From Gnetum montanum (lineage: Eukaryota; Streptophyta; Gnetopsida; Gnetales; Gnetaceae), in the NCBI GenBank assembly GCA_015680685.1, contig MNCI01007961.1, positions 546,851 to 596,511 on the forward strand: a stretch of 49,661 nucleotides of DNA. The letters are read 5' to 3'. Positions within the stretch are counted from its first letter, which is position 1. Every line of letters starts with the position of its first letter. Below are positions 10,796 to 21,699 of the stretch, one piece after another. The notes beneath the pieces are model-generated. The model did not search any database and was not told the DNA's origin. It saw only the letters and a program-made list of their open reading frames with translations. The position numbers and the translations under genes are program-made.

Positions 10796-13148
10796 ATGTA
10801 TCTTTCACAAGGAAGTCATAATGCACTATATAATGAAAACATTCATTAGAGAACTCATGAGGTATATAGTGAAGAAAATTGGAGTGATTAATCTTATGCA
10901 GGGATTTCATATGTTCAAGACCACCTTCATGACACTTAAAGACTACATTTATTCAAGATAGATAATCTTGGAGGATATGATGTAAATATTGAGCTAGGGG
11001 AGGCCTCAAGAACTAAGACCTCTTCAAAACCAACAAACAATAAATTAAGGGACCCTGAGAAACACTATAGAAACCATGGCAATCCTTCTAGTTCCTCATC
11101 TTCCTCTTTTCTTTCAATGTCTAGTTCTGATGAAGATGAACGTAGGTATGAAGATAAAGCTTCACTAAAGCATCAGAACAAAAACAAAAATTAAACCCAT
11201 AGGAACACTCATAGTCATCAACATGAACATAGATAAAATCATCACAATCAATAAAATAGAAATTTTCATCATAACCTATTTCATTACAATGAACCCTTTT
11301 TGGCCATTTGAAGTCTAATGCAGATCACAGAGGTAGTTATGATATCTTGTAGGCATTACAAAGAGAGTCGCATACCTAGGCTTAATATGAATAATATTCC
11401 TAAATTTCCAAGAGGCTATGATTCAGATCCATAACATCATTTACAAGCCTTCCATGATTCCTATATTTTCTACAATATTAAAGGTGAGTGAAAAAAGCTT
11501 AATTTCTTTCCTAGGATATTAATTGAGACCTGAAGTGTGGTATAGATTGTTAAAACCAAATTCAATCCAACGATGGTCCACAATGTTGGAACTCTTCATT
11601 GAGAAATACTAGACCTATGTGAGGGTGTCCAACCTAAGGAGACAAATCCAAGGATGGAAGCAAGAACAATATGAACCCTTGGACATGGCCTAACATAGAT
11701 ATTATTCCCTATTGAATAGATGCCCAAGCCATGGTTTCTCTGAGGAAAGGTAACTTTTTCACATCATAGATGGGCTTCATAATGAAATGAGGGATACCCT
11801 TGGGATGTATTCCCTAGGTTAATTATATGAGCTACAAGCCCATTAGATCTGAGAACTAATGGAACATGTGGCTAAAGAAGAAGGAGAGATATGCAAATGG
11901 GATAACGTCAAGAAAAATCACTAGGATCCAACTCTTTAATAGAAGGAGGTCCATATCTATGGTAAGGAGAAAGAAACTACTCTCGATAAGGTCATTTCAC
12001 AACAAACTTTACCAATATAGAAGTTTATGGATGAACTTGAAGCAAGGTTTAATAGGATGTTGAAATGGATATATGAAAATGTTACAACTCTCATTGAGAT
12101 GGTCGAGAAGAGGATCATGTAAAATAAGCTAGATATCATAATAAACAAAGGATATAGAACCAAGGAATAGTTAGGAACACTTTTTAGCAAACAAGAAAAA
12201 TGGCTAACGAAAGTGAGGCTATAGACTCAACCGCAAGGTAACTATAGACAACCCCACAACCAACCCTACCATCCTAGGGGGACTTATTACCAACCTTAAC
12301 ATTATCATTAACCACAGTGGCAACAAGCACAGTCGTGGGGAAGGCCACCACCAAATTAGCCCTATCCTTCCTACCAACCAAAACTACATGGATATTATGT
12401 TCAACACCCTATTTCTCCAACTAGTTCTACATCCTCTACTTCAAATCACCACAACCACTCTCCCAAATATCAAAACCCATGACATCTCTAGAGGGATCAT
12501 CACCTCACACCTCTTACCATCCATCCTACCCTCAATATTCTCATACTTCACCTTATCACATGTTACCACCAAGGACACAAGAAGGTTTTGTATCACAATA
12601 TTAACAAATGAATATCACTTGTGCTACAAATGTGCATAGACATGTTGACACAAGTGGGTCTCAATTACAACATTGAAAATGTCACTTTTGGAGTAAAGGC
12701 CATAAGTTGAAGCAAAAGAATCATGGATCTACCACACCATCCAAAATAGCACAAGGCCAATCTAGTGCAATGCCTCCCTTTTCACACCACCATACTCTGA
12801 TCCTACACAGAGGCCACCATCCATCATTACTTCAATTCCAAACCCAAGTAATGAATCAACAAGCATGGGGAGACCAATAAATCCTTGCATACTGTATCAT
12901 GATCAAGGATGCACTTGGGGGCTAGACATCTGTAAATTTATGGAACTCATACCCTGATCCATCATATAATTACCAATCAAGTGTGTGACCAATAATTTTT
13001 CTAGCTAGCCATTGTAACAACAAAAGAAACCCAGTGGCTTGGGCATGAACAGTTACTAATGTTTTATACATGCATGGATCCTATCTATCCATTTATTAAT
13101 TCTTATCACAACCAAATGTTTAGTTGTGCAGGTCAACCCCCATTCTAA
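10796..13148 (+). pseudogene. gag: gag of element F, decayed
   Basis: The start is ATG at 10796, equivalent to the intact ATG of D (39867). In order: N-terminal SQGSHNALYNENIH-like residues, a Ser-rich and acidic segment (SSSSSSSF, SSDEDERRYED), the gag core between about 11280 and 11830 with QAFHD, EPLD and cysteine-proline turns, a basic/coiled segment, then a Gln/Pro/His-rich tail. It ends LINSYHNQMFSCAGQPPF, stop at 13146-13148. No zinc knuckle with all ligands is visible and no protease follows. Several frameshifts and stops make it non-functional. It is the inverted counterpart of 6695-9029. Confidence 0.8.
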
Positions 13149-14479
13149 TATTCAAGATTCTTAAGTGTTTTTCATATATTTTTTTACAATTTTTGTCATT
13201 TTTCTATTTTTGGATACAAATTTTCCTATATCTTCCATTTTTTTTTATTTGTTGTTTTCATTTTCTTTTTTATGTAATCTCACTTGTGAATAAAATGATC
13301 ATGTTACCCATTGAGGTGACGTTTTATTTATGTTGTCAAGTCATAAGGGACAAATTATTTAGACATTGAGATCATGCCATCCATCCACTCATTTAATTAA
13401 TAAGAGGTTCTTACCTTGGTGATAATGATATTCTTTTTCATCATCCAACCTAAAAATAAGTTCATAATCATTTTGTCTAGGCATAAGAGTGCAAAACCAA
13501 GGTGGAATGTAAGGGGTGTGACATCAAGAAGATTTTTGGATTCTCTTTGCCCACTTCTGTATGTTCTATCATGTTGCTAAGGTTGTAATTATATCCTTGT
13601 AGATCTAATGAAAAATGGGAGTAAGAGTACCATAAAGAGATACCAAATAAATTCTACAAGTTCCACTGGAAAGACATGTATTAATGGGTGAAGGTTGGTG
13701 GCTTCTTAGTACTTCCATCAAAAAAAAAATTCATGTGTGCCATAAATAAGCTTCTCCCTTGGACAAAACACCAAGTGATGTTACTCCTTACAACTATGAT
13801 AGTCTTATGGTTGTCCACCGATGTGATGAAATGATGGGATGTCACTACAATCTAGTTTGGACTTGGTTTGAATCTTGGAAAGAAGGACTCATAATTATTC
13901 AACCATTAATAACTCACAAGGTTTCATTGTGTCCATGGTAAGACACCTCATGTCCCAATTTTTGCAATCCTTTCTACCATCCATCTAATCTCGTTGTTTG
14001 TGTGATCCTAACTTGTGGTTTTGTGTAACATAGAGTTATTATCTCAAATTGGTGGTTTTAACATGTGTGTTTTGTAGCATAGGTACACATTGCATTCAAC
14101 CCCTTTAGTGCCTACAGACATTTTTAGGTGTGGTAACCTAAGGGCCTCATAGGTTGGAGCCTGTATTAGGGAGGACCTACTTGTGTAACTTTTGTAACTT
14201 GTACTTGTTTGACACAATCACATCATTCTTAACCTTCCAAGCACTTAATTGTTACATTTTTTCATTTCCCTTCTCATGTAACTTGATCTGGCCAAAACCT
14301 CAATTTCAATGTCCTTTTTCTTACTTCTTCTAAATATTTTCACATCGATGAATCCACCTTCTAGCACTTTTAGTGCCTAAAATTGATTTCCCACTTACCC
14401 CAGAACTATGGACCTAACCTCAAACCTTCCAACTAATCATAGAGCTTCATTTTCCATGTTCAATACCCCCATGAGATGC
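13149..14479 (+). other. Spacer of element F after gag
   Basis: Begins with a T-rich stretch (13160-13270) and contains no supported ORF. It is the inverted equivalent of element A 5360-6690. It shares with the spacers of B and C the overall layout of a T-rich tract followed by unique-looking AT-rich DNA. Confidence 0.55.
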
Positions 14480-14575
14480 TTATTCATGGACCTTGATATC
14501 GAGTACTTGATATTGAGTGGGATGTGATGTTGGATACCTGATATTAGGTTGCACAAAACCTATATATATGACTCC
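14480..14575 (+). promoter_or_regulatory. Internal U3-like promoter block in element F
   Basis: TTGATATCGAGTACTTGATA at about 14489 is a degenerate copy of the 28-bp palindrome at 42-69, including the GTAC centre. It is followed by a GATACC/GATATT pair and a TATATATA box (14561-14568). Element A has the same block in the same place. ORF3 has been lost downstream. Activity as a promoter is inferred. Confidence 0.5.
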
Positions 14576-14605
14576 TGCAATGTCCAAACTTCATTCTCAT
14601 CATTT

Positions 14606-15617
14606 GTAACACTACAAGATAGCACACTAGCATAACACTGTAGTGTAGCACTACACATCAGTGTGGCACAAGTTCCACTTTTCATTCATTGTTAGCATTC
14701 TTTGTAAAAACATGGTACTTTCCTAGATTCTGGCACATGCAGTTCGAATGGTATGGTCACAAGTTAGCAAGTTTCACAGCCAGTAGCATAACACTGCAAT
14801 GTAGCACACTAGCATAACATTGTAGTGTAGCACTACATACCAGTATGACACATTCACAGTTCAGGCCATGTGGGACCCAAGACATATGGCATCCAAACCA
14901 TGTCTTTATCTTTCTTTTGGCCCTATAAATACCCCAGTGAACAATGTTCAAAGGGTTGGCTTCGAAAATTGGCATTTCTAGCAATTGGCAATTGACTTCC
15001 AGAGATTGGCATTTCTTGCATTTGGCTTTCTAGTGATTGGCTTTGGCAAGGAAGTGATCAAGTGGAAGGCTGATGAATAGCAAACCCTAGTGGTAACACT
15101 TCTTGAGATCTCTCTTAGCCCAGTAAGCACCAGCTCATTGGTTCCATTGGCACTCCATTGGCAATAGTTAGGGGCTATGACCATATCATTACGTTGTAAG
15201 CTATGCCTATCCAACATTGCACATCAGCTGTACACCTTCTCTAGCCAAACGAAGATCAAATCCTCCAATCTTAGGGTGGTGCATTCTCTTACTCAAGCTT
15301 AGCTCATTTCTTTTGCTATTGCATACATTTTGCATCATTGTGTATTGATTTACATTTATCGCTGAGCCACCTATTCTATTATTCTTTTACTATTCTGCGT
15401 GCTACATTTTCCTTGCCTGAATCTCTCTGCACAACATACTAAAACAAATGTTTACAAAAGGTTATTGTACATCGACTAAGTCCTTGTTTGATCGACTAGA
15501 CCATTTAGGATACCTCGCTTTCATTTACTCTAGCATAACCCTCACACAGATTTGGGGTTAGGCTATACGCTCAATAATCTCTCGTTGTTCCAGCCACTGA
15601 TGTTTTTGGTTGCTACA
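14606..15617 (+). repeat. LTR3, 5'-truncated copy
   Basis: It aligns with the last ~1 kb of the solo LTR3 at 33082-35376 (opposite strand). Shared are the TATAAATA box (14924-14931), the TTGGCATT/TTGGCTTT repeats, the GATCAAATCC-TTGGGGTGGTG region and the end TTTTTGGTTGCTACA. About 1.3 kb of its U3 is missing at the junction with F. It contains GTAGTGTAGCACTAC-like inverted motifs (14640-14660 and 14815-14840). Its right edge sits exactly within integrase of C; ACACC (15618-15622) is the candidate target duplication. Confidence 0.75.
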
Positions 15618-16518
15618 ACACCCATGTCTAATGAAAAGGCATATATCATCATAGCAGTTAACTACTACACAAAATGGATAGAAGCAATAGCTATTACTGA
15701 TTGTACATCATCCACTGCTACTATATTTATACAACAAAATGTTGTAAATAGGTTTTGGGTGCCACTTGCACAAATTCCTGATAATGGAACTCACACTTTT
15801 AGAAAATTGATGCAATGCTTGGGGGTTGAACATAAATTAACAGAACCCTACAATTCCCAAGTTAATGGTCAAGTAGAGGTAAGTATCTAGGAGATCAAAA
15901 ATATCTTAATAAGAACCATAAGCAAATATAGGAGAGATTGGAGTGCCAAACTCAATGATGCCCTCTACACCTATCACTCAACATGGAAACTCTCTATTGG
16001 CTACTATCCCTACAAGTTAGTGTATGAAAAACTTACAACACTCCTAATTTCGTCTAAGCTCTGTACACTCTCAATAGCCTATGATCAACCTAAATGAGAA
16101 AGAAATATTGATCAACCTAAATGTGTTAGATGAAAATTGATTGGTCGTCCTATCTTTGAATGAGGTGCACAAGGCATTCAACAAGCAACATCATGACCTC
16201 AAAATATGAAAAGTAACATTTCAACTAGGTGATAAGGTTCTCTCTTAGAACCCCACACATCTACCCTAGAAGAAAAAATTCTAAACATTGTGGAAGTAAC
16301 CTTATATAATTAATCAAACCTTTCCCTCTGGGGCCATGTTAATCTACAAACCTGAAAGCCCAAATAAAAAGTAGTTGGTCAACATCCAACAAGTGAAACA
16401 TTTCCTATAGCCAAGACAAGTAAGTGCAACTACCACCTTGATGAATGAACAACCATGTTCCATTTTTTGGATCTCCTCCTTCCAACTTAGTCATGGAGAA
16501 GATGGCCGTCCATGCTAA
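15618..16518 (+). pseudogene. pol: Integrase and end of pol, element C
   Basis: This is the catalytic core and C-terminal part of a Ty3/gypsy integrase. It opens TPMSNEKAYIIIAVNYYTKWIEA, cut here just after the region of the first catalytic Asp. The second Asp is kept in PDNGTH and the region of the catalytic Glu in NSQVNGQVEV. Further on come the HKAFNKQHHDL and GDKVL segments typical of the C-terminal domain. The frame that ends SHGEDGRPC, stop (16516-16518), matches the ends of B pol and of the A, F and D gags. Stops and frameshifts make it dead. The N-terminal zinc-binding part is absent because the element is truncated at the LTR3 insertion. Confidence 0.8.
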
Positions 16519-17130
16519 TGATCCATATGGCTTCTTAGTTTTTCTACTTTTTGTTTTTTGTTTTTCACATTTTTGATTTTACAAATCTATTAGTTTCAGA
16601 TTTTTTCCACTTTTGCACCATTGATATTACCTTTGAACTTTTCTTGATTATTTTATACTTTCTTATATATTTTACTTTTTTTTCTTTTGTTTTGGTTAAG
16701 TGTGACTTTTCATTATTTTTGCTAATAGAAGTGGTTTATTGCTACATGACACAGTGCCATTGTTGTTGTTTACTAATGATGATTTGTACTTAATGATGTG
16801 ATTATTGATGTTTGGTTTCTATTTTTGAATTCTAATGTCTAATGACTATGACATGGTTTATTTTTCATGGAACAGGCAGTGAGTCCATGTCATCCACCTA
16901 CCCAATACACTCTATGATTTTCCTTGTTCTGGAAGTTTGAGGTCCCTTCCATTAAAGAAACTTTTAATCAATTGGTAACCTTGGTAGTTTTGAAATTGAG
17001 AAAGATTTAAAGGTTTGTAGAGGGTGTGACTTCAAGGGAACTCAATACTCCTTGTACTCTTCTACTTACTTAAGTGCTTCGGTGTCTTTCATGAACTTCT
17101 TACAATTCCATTCCAACCACTAATAGAAAG

Positions 17131-17322
17131 TTAAATAAAGTCTTTGCATGGTGTGATTCCCATCTTCAGAGAGAGAGAGAGAGAGAGAAATAATGGAAAT
17201 TCACAGCACATCCCCTAGACATAATAAATGAATAAGTCTTTGCATGGTATGGTTCTCATTTCAAAAAATAGTTATGGGAATTCAAAGCACACCCCTTAGA
17301 CAAATAAACAAACTACAAGCAC
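17131..17322 (+). repeat. 96-bp tandem duplication in the spacer of C
   Basis: AGTCTTTGCATGG occurs at 17139 and again at 17235, and the following sequence through CACACCCC-TAGACA is repeated once. Element B has one copy only (35940-36030). Confidence 0.7.
17168..17188. repeat. (GA)n microsatellite
   Basis: About ten uninterrupted GA units, lying in the first copy of the 96-bp duplication only. Confidence 0.95.
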
Positions 17323-18059
17323 TAGTTATGGAACTACAAAGACATGCACCCATGATTGAAGGTCCCCTCTAACTAAGGCCCTCTCTTTTTCTCTTACTTT
17401 TTACTTCTATTTTCTTCTCTTTTTGAAATGGTTGTTGTTTTATGGGAGCACACTTATGTCTTAAGTGGGTTGATTAATCTTGGAGTGGCGATGCAAAGTC
17501 ACTGAAAGAGGCTAGTTTTGGTCTAGACTAAGGATGGATCTTCTTAGGTCATTTTAAAAACATATTTTACAAGGGACTTCTTAAGAACTCAATTCAAGAT
17601 TCCATCTCACCTTCTTAGTCATCCATATATGCTGCCATAACTCACCTCATTGTCGGTTTCCATGTTATGCTCGATCTCTTAGTTTGACGTGTTGGAATTC
17701 TTGGATAGATTCTTTTTTGTTGGTTTTTAACTTTTCATGATCATTAATCAACTATGGGGCCCATAGACTCCTTAGTTGGTGTTATGCAAGGGAAAAAAGG
17801 GCATGAACCTACTATGGGGAGGACCCACTTTCATATCTCTTAGTTCGGTTAGTTAAGTTCCTTACCTTTGACATTGTTACAATCCTATCTTTTGCATATT
17901 CCGTTGAGCAAATCACTTTGTGCTCCTTGAACTCTCATTTTCCATCCCATTTTTACCATTTTTCCTAATTTTCTTAATTTTTGGGACTTCAACACTCTCT
18001 TCTCATTTGACCCTAATTTCATTCAAAATCTCTTTGTAATTTTCAAGTTTTGACCAAGT

Positions 18060-18170
18060 CAACGAAAGTCAATGGTGGTCAACAGCTGCATTGATGAGGC
18101 CCAATCGACATAGCAGACTGTGTCGACTAGGCTTCGTTGATGTAGTACAAAAATACTATAAATACCACCG
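18060..18170 (+). promoter_or_regulatory. Internal U3-like promoter block upstream of ORF3 (element C)
   Basis: Repeated GTCAAC/GTCGAC and GAGGCCC motifs are followed by TATAAATACC (TATA box 18157-18164). The same motif types in the same order (TTGAC, ATGAGGCCC, TCGACATAG, GACTAGGC, then TATAAATAC) make up the U3 of C's own LTR (21700-21849). ORF3 starts 435 bp downstream. B, which lacks ORF3, also lacks this block. It looks like a second, LTR-derived promoter; activity is inferred. Confidence 0.55.
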
Positions 18171-18584
18171 AACACTTAGGAATTTTTCACATTTGGTCCA
18201 TAATGCTCAAGGAGTTTTTGCAATTTTCAAAGCCCAAAACCTTCCCAAGCCTATAACTCTCATACCATTTATTCAAATCACCTTGTTCTTCAACCTTACA
18301 ATTATTGAAGGTAAGCTCTTAGTCATGGGGGTGGCAAAACCCAAGGTTTTGATGATCATTTTTTCAAAATTTTTTCTAACTCTCCTAAAGTGTTAAGTGA
18401 TAAATGCTATTCAATCATTAATTTTTGAGAATTTAACCCTTCCAACAACTTTGGTAAGCTAAATATTAAATTAATAATTAACTAAATCTATTTAGCCATA
18501 ATCACACTTTAGCCAAATTTAACCCCCTCATGAGACAAGGTATTCCATCATTGTATGTTACATAATAATTACTAATTCGTTGTT

Positions 18585-18598
18585 ATTTGTAATTACAG
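18585..18598 (+). promoter_or_regulatory. Candidate splice acceptor at the start of ORF3
   Basis: TTTGTAATTACAG sits immediately before ATGG, giving a pyrimidine/T-rich tract and AG directly at the ORF3 start codon. It would suit expression of ORF3 from a spliced subgenomic RNA. A matching donor has not been identified. Confidence 0.4.
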
Positions 18599-21456
18599 AT
18601 GGCACCAAAACTGAAGAGATCACAAGAGGAGAGGCCATCACATCCATGGGAGAAGTACCTAGAGGAGGAAGAGGCCAATAAGAACATGGCCAAAAAGATG
18701 CTAAGGCAACCCATGCAATAGGACCTATCAGAGATGAGGTTGAGGTGGAATCTGTCTAATAGATTCTCAAAGAGGCAACCACATCTGAACAATCATAGCG
18801 AGGTGAAGTGCTAGGCCCTGTACCTAGATTGGAAGTCACACTCACATAGGACTGTCTTGACATAATTGGAAGCCATGAGGTCCAACACTTAGTTCTTCAA
18901 GAACGAAATTTTATACCATTCCTGGAATGGGCTCCAGAATATGTTAGAACTCAACTGCAAGCCTCTCCCATGTGACCAATCATCACTTCCAATGGAGAGT
19001 GGTACATGGAAGAAACGTATCTCTTTTGAAATAATAGGAAAGTAGGATCTACTATGAAAATCAAGGACATCCAAGTGTCCTACTTAGTGGATCCATTGCA
19101 TAGGTCGTTGGGCTACTAGACATAGGAACATAGTTGGCAGAGTTGTCAACACAAGGTAATCTCAAAGTAAAGAAGAAGTGGATGCAGTGGTGTTATGTGG
19201 TTGATTGCAAGGAGTTTGGCATGCTCACACTGGTAGAGCAAGTCTATTTTAGGATAGTAGCCTACCACCTCAATCCAACAGTGAGGCCCAGTAAGATGAC
19301 AACCTTCTCTGCCCAAGCATGTGTTTCTTTAAGTAATACATTTCTAGCATTTCTTCCATAACTAATCTATCTAGAGATAGAAAAGTGCTTTAAGGAGAAT
19401 GAACATGGAAGAAAGATCTTACCCTTATTCTACTTGATTAGAAAACTATGGAAAAGGATAGGGATAGTTCGCTATGCAAATGATATACTCAAGCATGCTC
19501 CTAGTGCTTTGTGGGTTGAGATGATGAAGGATAAGATGCCTTCCATGATCATAGAAGAGGTGCAACAATGTCTACCTCCACCACCTACTCATGAGTAAAG
19601 ACCAGAGGCTTCCACTACAATTGAATGCATGCAAAAATTCTAAGAACATCTCCTACAACAACAAGAGTAGCAAGCAGGAACTAGTGGTGGAGATCCATCT
19701 GTATACAGACCAACCATGAGTCACCTCAGAGAAGTGGCTCATAAAATCAAGTAGATGGAGAGAGGTGGATCAATGCTATCTGACCAATGAACCTAGTTGC
19801 TTGTGAGGTCAAATCTAAGTGCCTAAGAGGTGATGGTGTCTCTCTCTTAGCACCATTTATTTCCAGAAATCTCTGAGAATGCCACTTCATTTTTAGAGTA
19901 CTTGGAGGAGGGTGAGGAGGCAACTTTATTGGTGATATAGCACCAGGAACAAGAGATAGCTACAGAGATCATTACTGATCATGTTGTTGAGGCATAAATG
20001 CACTTGCAGTGCTTGAACTAGATGTTTTTGCACTAAAAAATGTGTAGGAATCTACAAGGACAATTAGTAGAAGATTAAGTATAACTTAGCATGAAGAACT
20101 ATTGGACTGATTGGTGGGAACTGGGCAACTGACTCCAGATATCTTTGATTTTCTGGATACCATCACTACAACCCAGTTAGAGTTGCTAGAGGCAAAGGGT
20201 AGGTGCTTCATCTTAGAAGGGCAACTTAAAATATCTTACACACATAATTAATTCTTGGCTACAAAAGTTATCGAATTATGTGCAAAAATTGCTAACCTTG
20301 CTCTTATCAACCCTATGTTGACATGAGATGAAGCTTTTCAACAAATTCAAGAACAACTTAAGTGGCTTGTGGAGAAATGGTAACAACAATCTTGAATTAG
20401 TCAATTGGAGAAGTTAAAACTCATGTAGTACAGAAGGACTTGATGTAGAATCACCAAGAAAATAAGACCTTGACCATAGAAAACCATCACCTACGGAATG
20501 TTAATGTGAAAAAATAATAGTTAGAAGAATTTATTCATCAATAGTAGGAGTAGCTTGCTAGGGAAAATGTTGAATTGAGGAGATTGGTAGTGAAAAATTG
20601 TAACATCTTTATGGAGGAGGTTTGCAGCTTAAGCTAGAAGTTAGCTATTGAGATTGTTGCTTGGAAGAATAAGGCTTTGATATTCAAGAAAGTTAGAAAT
20701 CATTACAGAGACCAACTTGGCCTACAAAAGGAGGTGAATGAAAAGCATATCCAATTGGCAAAGGCAAAAGTTAATGAGGCCCTCTAGCAACTCTAAAAGG
20801 TAGAGAATTGTGACAACCCATCATCGATGGGATTGATGCCTACAACAAGGTAGGAAATCACATGAAGGAGTTGTAGATTGAAGAGATGATGGAGTAGATG
20901 GAGCTATCCAATATTTGTTATGAAAACTAGCAATGTTGAATATCGGATGACCATATTCTAATCTTGAAAAGCAAAGTGGCCAACTTGTACTGGTTGTACG
21001 AGGCTAAGTTCAAGATTCATAGAGACACTAAGTAGAAGCTTGCAATTACAAATATTAAACTTGAGGTTCTTAGGGAGAAATTCACCATCAAAAATCAGTC
21101 ATAGAGAACCTAGCCAAAAGAATGAATGACTACCAAGTGCTGCAAGACACACTTTGAGAGTTTGACATTGAGTGTAAGCAATTCACATCTTGGTTTATCA
21201 ATGTGAAGGATCTCTTTCCTGTTTTGCCTTGTCCTTGGGATGTTCCAAACCTAGCCCACATTAGCGAAGCTACATGGATCGTGAATGATCCTAGGAGTAA
21301 AGGAGAGAAAATGAAGGCATTATTGGATGCTTTTTATGTTCCACTAAAAGTAGCAGTAGTAGCAAGATAGCCATAGCCACATCTACCACCACATGTGCCT
21401 GAAGTTAGTGAAGGCCCCTTAAAACTTTAGGAGACACCACCATATGGGATTAGTTA
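18599..21456 (+). pseudogene. Env-position ORF (ORF3) of element C, decayed
   Basis: Likely start ATG at 18599 (MAPKLKRSQEERPSHPWEKY), then an acidic/basic helix. Conserved-looking segments follow: SHEVQHLVLQERNFIPFLEW, GEWYMEE, VSYLVDPL, KKWMQWCYVVDCKEFGMLTL, AYHLNPTVRPSKMTTFS. From about 19850 on, the protein becomes long helical, Lys/Glu/Gln-rich repeats that suggest coiled coil. It ends with a more ordered stretch (CPWDVPNLAHISEATWIVND). Numerous stops break it. It is about 950 codons long and lies where Athila env-like genes lie, but no membrane segment is evident. It parallels A 1850-4714 and E 43970-45112. Function unknown. Confidence 0.65.
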
Positions 21457-21689
21457 ACCTTCTCCATCAATTTCAAGCCATCAAAGAATGTGTTGTCTAA
21501 TTTTAAAGAATCATGTCATGGTATTTAATTTTATGTTATGAACAACACAAGTTTTGTAATGTGTTGATCTATACACCAGGCAGTTGTTATGTCCATTTTA
21601 TCATGTTTTGTTTTGTTATGTCAAAGTTAGTCAGTAATTCCATATGTTCCCAATTTTGTAAAGAACTCAAGGATGAGTTTTCATTCAGT

Positions 21690-21699
21690 CATGGGGGTA
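21690..21699 (+). other. Polypurine tract of element C
   Basis: CATGGGGGTA abuts the LTR start. The upstream context AAGAACTCAAGGATGAGTTT is shared with element B at 37278. Confidence 0.75.

Larger units (their letters stand above)
9796..14605 (+). mobile_element. Element F: pol-less Athila-type element, 3' truncated
   Basis: Same family as A and D, inserted head-to-head with A. It has an 887-bp 5' LTR, PBS, gag (10796-13148) and the spacer with internal promoter-like block. It stops at about 14605, where a truncated LTR3 begins, so ORF3 and the 3' LTR are lost. Together with A it forms an imperfect inverted repeat with arms of about 4.5 kb, from roughly 5200 to 14600. Confidence 0.75.
16519..18059 (+). 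other. Spacer of element C between pol and ORF3
   Basis: T-rich just after the pol stop, then about 1.5 kb without a supported gene. It aligns collinearly with B 35448-36720, with landmarks such as TCTTTGCATGG, CACACCCC-TAGACA and ACTAAGGCCCT. It contains a 96-bp tandem duplication absent from B and a GA microsatellite. Confidence 0.65.

Noticed and set aside
18091-18396. 101-codon plus-strand ORF
   Set aside because: It overlaps the internal promoter block and TATA box of C and is not conserved in B; more likely leader sequence.
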